IMG/VR virus record: IMGVR_UViG_3300006749_000057
Span: 1 to 32,201 of that record
From: a virus
DNA: 32,201 nt
Direction: 5' to 3' (one strand)
The number at the start of each line of letters is the position of its first letter. Position 1 is the stretch's first letter. Position numbers and translations under genes: made by a program. The notes beneath the pieces are model-generated. The model ran no database searches and was not told where the DNA came from. It saw only the letters and a list, made by a program, of their open reading frames with translations. This document shows positions 28,209 to 32,201 of the stretch, one piece after another.

Positions 28209-29969
28209 CTAAAATGGCACGTCTTCAGAATTGTACGATGGTACATCTGGAAAATTATCCTCGCCACCGATAGAATAGCGAGATGTTACTGGGTTAAAAA
28301 ACAATTCAGCAACACCCTGTTTGCCCACCCAACTAAAACGACATTTCCAGACGTGAACCTCACTGATTGCATTGTTCACTGGGTCTGGCCTGTGTACAGA
28401 CAATCCCACATCTGCCTTTGCAAACCAAGCCGCGCTTCCAGAAATATCATACCCCTTTGGGGCTGGCACTTTCCCATCTGTACCGCGCATCATTTTTGTT
28501 GGGTGTGCGACAAACCAAAGATGGATGCCATGAGATTGAGCGAATACCCGAAGCTGGGTCAGCATCTCACTAATCCAATCTGTCTCGCTCATATCGCCAT
28601 TTTTTTGGATGTAATTGTATGGGTCGATGATAGCGCCACGAATGCCGTGTCTCATTACAGCTATCTTCAATCTTTCTACAATGCCCTCTATCGTGGCTAG
28701 TGAGCCATCGTTCTGATACAGAAAGCTGAAGTGTTCCCGCACAAAGTCTTTGCCTCTGTTCAATTCGTCAGGCGTGAGCCGTGGCGTTACACCAGTAAAG
28801 AACGGCTTTGCAAAGTGCTTGCTAATTAACTTGGCAATGTGTAGGCGAGGCTCATTCTCGAAGGAACAGATGGCAAACTTCCATCCCTTTTCCTCTGCTA
28901 AGTTGACCATAATCTGGTCGATAAATTCTGACTTACCTGACGATGGGTGGCCTGTTACCACGGTCAACTGCCCCTCTACAATCGTGTAGTATTCATCCAC
29001 ATTTAGGTAGCCAGTGGACGCACCACTGCCCATTCCCTTTTCATAAATCTCATCCAACTCATCGTAGAAGTGCGAAGCATCGTATAGTCCAGCGACAGGC
29101 CATGGTATAATTTTTGAAACAACTTTATCCAGACCTTTACTGCCGTGCTTCAGCAAAACATCATTGGCATCTTTGCAGTCTTCTGGAAATTCAACCTTCC
29201 AGCACTTGTCCTTGCCAATTCTCCGCGCTATCTCCTCAGCCATAGCCTGACCAGCGCCGTCAGAATCTGTCGCAATGATTATTCTGTTTGCCTTTTCTAT
29301 CTTCTTTTTTGCATCCCACAAAAATCTAAACTTACTGTCTTCCTGTGGGTCAATTTTGCCATCCACAACCTTCATCACCGCGCCATTCGGTACAGACACA
29401 CAGCTTTCAAAGCCAGCTTCCATAAATGCCAGCACGTCCATCTCGCCCTCGCAGATAAAGAGGTCATCTCCTGCCACAACGGAGTCGAGATTAAAAAATG
29501 ATGCTGGTGAGCCGTTACAAGCAAAACCCTTGTCGGTTATCGCTCTAATTTTTGCGGCATATGTTTGACCTTGATTAGTGTAGGGAAAGACAACACAGTC
29601 AGTTTGGCTTTGTACCGCACCGATGTAATGAACGCCAGATTTTATCTTTGCCTTTCTGGCTGTATCCTCAGATATTCCACGCCCTTTGAGCCAGTTTATT
29701 GTTTTATCGTTTAAGTCATCCCAGTTATGTTGAACAGCTAGTGACACTTTGTTATTCCTCCTTGCTGGCATATATCGCTCTTCTAACGCCACGACACCAT
29801 TGGCGTTACAGTGCCAACAGTTATATAAAATACCTTCATCGCCCACCTTCAGTGAAAGTGTGCGCTCTCTTTTTTTCTTTCTTTGGGGTGAGCATATCGG
29901 GCAGACGACTTTGTGCTGACCCTCGCCCTTACGGAGTGCCTCTCCGCGAATTAGGTGTTCTGTTTGCAT
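28209..29969 (-). CDS. Primase-helicase (T7 gp4-like)
   Basis: A 586-aa replication protein, start at 29969 (GGAG upstream); an upstream in-frame ATG at 30026 lies in the control region. Zinc-binding Cys pairs C-x2-C at 23/26 and 51/54, a Toprim fold with EGEMD at 174-178 and DSDGAG at 235-240, then a RecA-type helicase with Walker A GHPSSGKS at 340-347, Walker B IIDPYNY near 447-453 and the WFVAHPT motif near 485-491. This joins primer making and DNA unwinding at the fork. No phage DNA polymerase was seen in the window, so it may use the host's or one outside. The last residues carry a GTAC dyad in the coding sequence. Confidence 0.9.
   Translation of the reverse strand: MQTEHLIRGEALRKGEGQHKVVCPICSPQRKKKRERTLSLKVGDEGILYNCWHCNANGVVALEERYMPARRNNKVSLAVQHNWDDLNDKTINWLKGRGISEDTARKAKIKSGVHYIGAVQSQTDCVVFPYTNQGQTYAAKIRAITDKGFACNGSPASFFNLDSVVAGDDLFICEGEMDVLAFMEAGFESCVSVPNGAVMKVVDGKIDPQEDSKFRFLWDAKKKIEKANRIIIATDSDGAGQAMAEEIARRIGKDKCWKVEFPEDCKDANDVLLKHGSKGLDKVVSKIIPWPVAGLYDASHFYDELDEIYEKGMGSGASTGYLNVDEYYTIVEGQLTVVTGHPSSGKSEFIDQIMVNLAEEKGWKFAICSFENEPRLHIAKLISKHFAKPFFTGVTPRLTPDELNRGKDFVREHFSFLYQNDGSLATIEGIVERLKIAVMRHGIRGAIIDPYNYIQKNGDMSETDWISEMLTQLRVFAQSHGIHLWFVAHPTKMMRGTDGKVPAPKGYDISGSAAWFAKADVGLSVHRPDPVNNAISEVHVWKCRFSWVGKQGVAELFFNPVTSRYSIGGEDNFPDVPSYNSEDVPF
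28230..28247. promoter_or_regulatory. GTAC dyad inside the primase-helicase 3' end
   Basis: ATTGTACGATGGTACATC lies in the last twelve codons or so of the gene. It keeps the same GTACGATGGTAC core as the site at 25971. Being within a gene, it may be a roadblock-type site rather than a promoter site, or chance. Confidence 0.45.
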
Positions 29970-30048
29970 TGTATTTCTCCACGACAACATAACGATATGC
30001 CGATGGTCAAATACTGTCAATATCAATTTTGAGGTAAGTTCAATATAA

Positions 30049-30126
30049 GTACACTATGTACTATAAAGTACATAATGTATTATATATTATATATACAATT
30101 AAAATACATTTGTACTATGGTATTAT
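30049..30126. promoter_or_regulatory. AT-rich GTAC control region upstream of primase-helicase
   Basis: GTAC sites lie at 30049, 30058, 30068 and 30112. The segment 30058-30095 is the second copy of the long repeat at 18483-18521, in opposite orientation. The 18-bp dyad TTTGTACTATGGTATTAT at 30109-30126 overlaps the stop codon of the gene upstream. A promoter for the leftward replication gene is expected here; origin function is possible because of the AT-rich run. Confidence 0.65.
30058..30095 (+). repeat. Long regulatory repeat, copy 2
   Basis: Matches the reverse complement of 18483-18521 at about 36 of 39 aligned columns. GTACTATAAAGTACATAA leads into the alternating TATTATATATTATATATA tract. 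Together the copies flank 11.5 kb of non-virion genes. Confidence 0.75.
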
Positions 30127-30431
30127 TTTCTATCAATCAAGTCTTTTAATTTACGCCCTTCATATCTGGCAATAGGCTCTTTGGATTCTAGGATATGAAT
30201 AAAATTATTTTTCATTTTGTCGTAATCTATGTCAGCTAAATCACACACCGTTATAAAGTCTTCTGTATGAATCCACATTTCTATTATTTCACGTTCTTTG
30301 GGTTCATTCAGATAGGCATCTGAGATAGCTTGGGATATCACCGCTCTCCAAAGCTGACACTCTGATGATTGTTCTTGGCCTTTCCCTATCAAGCCCCCAG
30401 TAAATATTCTTCTGCTTAACCTGTCGGTCAT
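30123..30431 (-). CDS. Small protein overlapping the RusA gene
   Basis: A 102-aa protein, MTDRLSRRIFTGGLIGKGQE at the start. The likely family part starts at about residue 24: ECQLWRAVISQAISDAYLNE, then REIIEMWIHTEDFITVCDLA and DIDYDKMKNNF, similar to a small phage protein family of unknown function that I recall from alphaproteobacterial phages (LWRAV..QA.SDA...W....DF..VC.LA). The first 43 codons overlap the RusA-like gene by 128 bp in another frame. A later start (TTG near 30392) is possible but would still overlap. Confidence 0.65.
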   Translation of the reverse strand: MTDRLSRRIFTGGLIGKGQEQSSECQLWRAVISQAISDAYLNEPKEREIIEMWIHTEDFITVCDLADIDYDKMKNNFIHILESKEPIARYEGRKLKDLIDRK

Positions 30432-30696
30432 TTTTATAAATTACCCCCTGCATCAAGTCTAATATCAAACTTTCATCGAGGTCTGGCCTCCTAGAAGAAT
30501 AATAAATTAACATCTCAACTTTTACATCGTTTTCAAAAAGCTCGTCAAGACTTTGACACTGTGCCAAAAACTTTACGGCATAATTACGAGCTTTTTCTGA
30601 CTTAATGGAAGCTGGACGCCCCCTTATAATCACTATCTTTCGACTATTGGCCTTTGATGCTGGTTCGCCAAATATCTGGAATATATGCTCTTTCAT
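30304..30696 (-). CDS. RusA-like Holliday junction resolvase
   Basis: A 130-aa protein that would cut branched DNA before packaging. The family order is visible: an early IFGEPASKANSRKIVIIRGR, then SSRRPDLDESLILDLMQGVI (acidic residues near 72, 74 and 80) and YKNDRQVKQKNIYWGLDRER with the Asp near 90, ending RPRTIIRVSA. The normal family end is near residue 115; the last 15 residues extend into the overlapped region. AGGA lies nine bases before the start. It is divergent from the nuclease gene at 30761. Confidence 0.82.
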   Translation of the reverse strand: MKEHIFQIFGEPASKANSRKIVIIRGRPASIKSEKARNYAVKFLAQCQSLDELFENDVKVEMLIYYSSRRPDLDESLILDLMQGVIYKNDRQVKQKNIYWGLDRERPRTIIRVSALESGDIPSYLRCLSE

Positions 30697-30710
30697 ACTA
30701 AAATATCCTG

Positions 30711-30739
30711 TTGACTTGTATATGCCTTAGTGATACAAC
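30711..30739 (+). promoter_or_regulatory. Candidate promoter for recombination genes
   Basis: TTGACT at 30711-30716 and TACAAC at 30734-30739 with 17-bp spacing, 22 bp before the start of the nuclease gene, whose ribosome site is GGGAG. The -35 matches well and the -10 poorly. Confidence 0.4.
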
Positions 30740-30760
30740 AAATTGTGAAGGGAGAACGCA

Positions 30761-31627
30761 ATGAAAATTACCAACAGCCACAATCTGCCACAGTCTTTTG
30801 TTGATTTTGCCAGAAATGACAAATATAGCAAGGGTCATGCAGATATATCAGTTACAACTCTAATTGATAGCTCAAGAGTTAGGGTCATGCGTGACCACTA
30901 CCACAATGAGCGCGTAGTGGATGTCGTTGACAACATCTGGGCTTTGTTCGGTACGGCTGTACACCACGTTTTGGAAAGCACTGAGCCGTCCGATGACGTG
31001 GTTATTGAAGAGCGTTTATTCACAAAAATAAATGGCTGGGTTTTGTCTGGGGCTGTTGACCATCAGGTTATTAAGGGTCAGACGGTGGAGATTACAGACT
31101 ATAAAGTTACCAGTGTCTGGTCTGTCATTCATGGCAAGATAGACTGGGAGCGACAGCTAAATGTGTATGCTTATCTGGTTCAAAAAAATAAGGGCAAGAA
31201 AGTAAAGAAGCTGTCTATCTGTGCGGTTCTTAGGGACTGGAACAGACGTGACGCACAGAACAAATCAAATTACCCCCAGTCACCTATTGTAATTGTTGAC
31301 ATTCCAATGTGGGATGAGATGAAGCGTATTCGCTACATACATGACCGCATAAATCAGCATCAGAACGCGCAAGTTTTATACGACATGGAAGGTTCGTTCA
31401 CGCTATGCTCAGACGAAGAGCGTTGGAAGCGTGATGATGCGTGGGCGGTAAAGAAAAAAGGATTAAAGAGGGCCATGCGTGTCTTTGATAATGAAGACGA
31501 GTCCAAGAAATTCTCTGAGGCACAGGACGTGTCAACTGAGATAGAACACCGCATTGGTGAATATGTGCGGTGTAATGGCGACTACTGCGGTGTCGCACAA
31601 TTTTGTTCACAGTATAAAGGAAATTAA
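30761..31627 (+). CDS. PD-(D/E)XK nuclease (Cas4/RecB-like)
   Basis: A 288-aa probable 5' exonuclease. The motifs of the RecB/Cas4 group are present: FGTAVHHVLE with the His near 68, SGAVDH with catalytic Asp about 100, VEITDYKVTS with the D-x-K pair (about 113-115) and ERQLNVYAYLV (Gln about 132). Three late Cys, C271, C276 and C282 (YVRCNGDYCGVAQFC), recall the iron-sulphur cluster of Cas4-type nucleases; a fourth ligand is not obvious. With the annealing protein gene 1 bp downstream it makes a two-part recombination system. Confidence 0.87.
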   Translation: MKITNSHNLPQSFVDFARNDKYSKGHADISVTTLIDSSRVRVMRDHYHNERVVDVVDNIWALFGTAVHHVLESTEPSDDVVIEERLFTKINGWVLSGAVDHQVIKGQTVEITDYKVTSVWSVIHGKIDWERQLNVYAYLVQKNKGKKVKKLSICAVLRDWNRRDAQNKSNYPQSPIVIVDIPMWDEMKRIRYIHDRINQHQNAQVLYDMEGSFTLCSDEERWKRDDAWAVKKKGLKRAMRVFDNEDESKKFSEAQDVSTEIEHRIGEYVRCNGDYCGVAQFCSQYKGN

Positions 31628-31628
31628 G

Positions 31629-32201
31629 ATGAGTAGTGTTTGGGAAACTTTATCTGGCATTGATGTGTCAGAACATACCGAAAAGAAGGGTGATTTAACT
31701 TACCTGTCTTGGGCTTGGGCTTGGGGGATAGTGAAAAAGCATTACCCTAAAGCTACGTTCACTAAAAATTTGTACTCTAGTGCAAAGGATGAATTTCCCT
31801 TGCCGTACATGATTGACCCAGCAGGGTATTCGTTTGTGTCGGTTACAGTTGATATTGATGGGGAGAGCCAGACTGAAGTTCTGCCTGTTCTCAATCACGC
31901 AAACAAGGCTGTGTCACAGCCAGACAGCTTTCAAGTAAATACTGCGCTTCAGCGTTGTCTTGCTAAGTGCTGTGCGATGCACGGCCTTGGGCATTACATC
32001 TATGCTGGTGAAGACTTGCCAGAGGGTGTAGAGCCAACAGTCACCGTAGAGAGTTCTACTGGTGAAAAGAAGGATATACAGGGAATGGATACGGTTGCCG
32101 CTGTATTCAATACCTTTATTCCTGAGTGTAAAGACTTGGAAACTTTGCGCGGCTTTTGGGGCATCAACAAGGGGGCTGTCGAAGCCCTTAAGAAGGGTGA
32201 T
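31629..32201 (+). CDS. Single-strand annealing protein (DUF1071/Sak-like), partial
   Basis: The first 191 residues are present; the gene runs off the right edge. It starts MSSVWETLSGIDVSEHTEKK, with GDLTYLSWAWAWGIVKKHYP and DPAGYSFVSVTVDIDGESQT, then QVNTALQRCLAKCCAMHGLG and HYIYAGEDLP. The order LTYLSWA..., VN.ALQR...KCCA.HGLG.YIYAGEDLP fits DUF1071, a phage annealing protein group related to ERF/Sak. It would pair with the nuclease upstream to rejoin DNA ends. No start ambiguity: AAGATG directly follows the previous stop. Confidence 0.85.
   Translation, partial: MSSVWETLSGIDVSEHTEKKGDLTYLSWAWAWGIVKKHYPKATFTKNLYSSAKDEFPLPYMIDPAGYSFVSVTVDIDGESQTEVLPVLNHANKAVSQPDSFQVNTALQRCLAKCCAMHGLGHYIYAGEDLPEGVEPTVTVESSTGEKKDIQGMDTVAAVFNTFIPECKDLETLRGFWGINKGAVEALKKGD
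31769..31786. promoter_or_regulatory. GTAC dyad inside the annealing protein gene
   Basis: TTTGTACTCTAGTGCAAA has one change from the dyad in its right half. It lies inside the coding sequence about 140 bp after the start codon. It may be chance or a roadblock site. Confidence 0.4.

Noticed and set aside
28164-28700. Long plus-strand frame opposite the primase-helicase gene
   Set aside because: The minus-strand gene has clear Walker, Toprim and zinc motifs; the plus frame has none and no ribosome site.
1-32201. tRNA genes, rRNA genes or CRISPR arrays
   Set aside because: No cloverleaf with a plausible anticodon arm, no rRNA-like sequence and no regularly spaced direct repeats were seen by eye.

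Overview
This window is part of the genome of a tailed double-stranded DNA bacteriophage, most likely a short-tailed (podovirus-like) marine phage. Evidence: large and small terminase subunits, portal, scaffold-like protein, major capsid protein, an adaptor resembling those of short-tailed phages, an array of small receptor-binding-type proteins, and replication/recombination genes. No tape-measure or sheath gene is visible. Several structural proteins and small Lys/Arg-rich proteins are of kinds I associate with uncultured marine phages; that placement and the host are inference from memory. Both ends cut through genes, so the genome is incomplete here. No tRNA, rRNA, integrase, repressor, DNA or RNA polymerase, or CRISPR array was seen. 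LAYOUT: (1) 1-18355, all on the minus strand, reads leftwards: a small gene, TerL, a small gene, portal, a 58-aa gene, a GroES-like co-chaperonin, scaffold-like protein, a 147-aa protein, a decoration-like protein, major capsid protein, a hairpin terminator, then virion proteins, a cluster of strongly basic small proteins, connector/adaptor genes and tail/receptor-binding genes. Genes overlap by ATGA or TAATG or nearly abut. (2) 18356-18684 is an AT-rich divergent control region dense in GTAC palindromes. (3) 18685-19923, plus strand: four small genes of unknown role. (4) 20023-20828, minus strand: a DUF1289-like Cys protein and the terminase small subunit, which is thus separated from TerL. 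(5) 20829-21625, the longest stretch without a gene: operator-like sites, a promoter with a consensus -35, and about 325 nt folding into at least nine hairpins. (6) 21626-27789, plus strand: small genes, a MoxR-type AAA+ ATPase, a zinc-metallopeptidase/VWA protein, unknown proteins and a ParB-like protein, with GC hairpins at several junctions. (7) 27904-30696, minus strand: DUF6378-like protein, primase-helicase, a short gene, and a RusA-like resolvase. (8) 30761-end, plus strand: a PD-(D/E)XK nuclease and a single-strand annealing protein. HOW IT WORKS TOGETHER: the right third replicates and recombines DNA, the left half builds and packs the virion, and the middle is probably a host-takeover or remodelling module around the MoxR/VWA pair. 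Two features stand out. First, an 18-bp dyad of form TTTGTACNNNNGTACAAA occurs, with variation, at about eleven places, mostly at gene junctions, suggesting one genome-wide DNA-binding regulator. Second, the same AT-rich GTAC element occurs in opposite orientation at 18.5 kb and 30.1 kb, bracketing the non-structural region, and a large structured RNA or leader lies between them.
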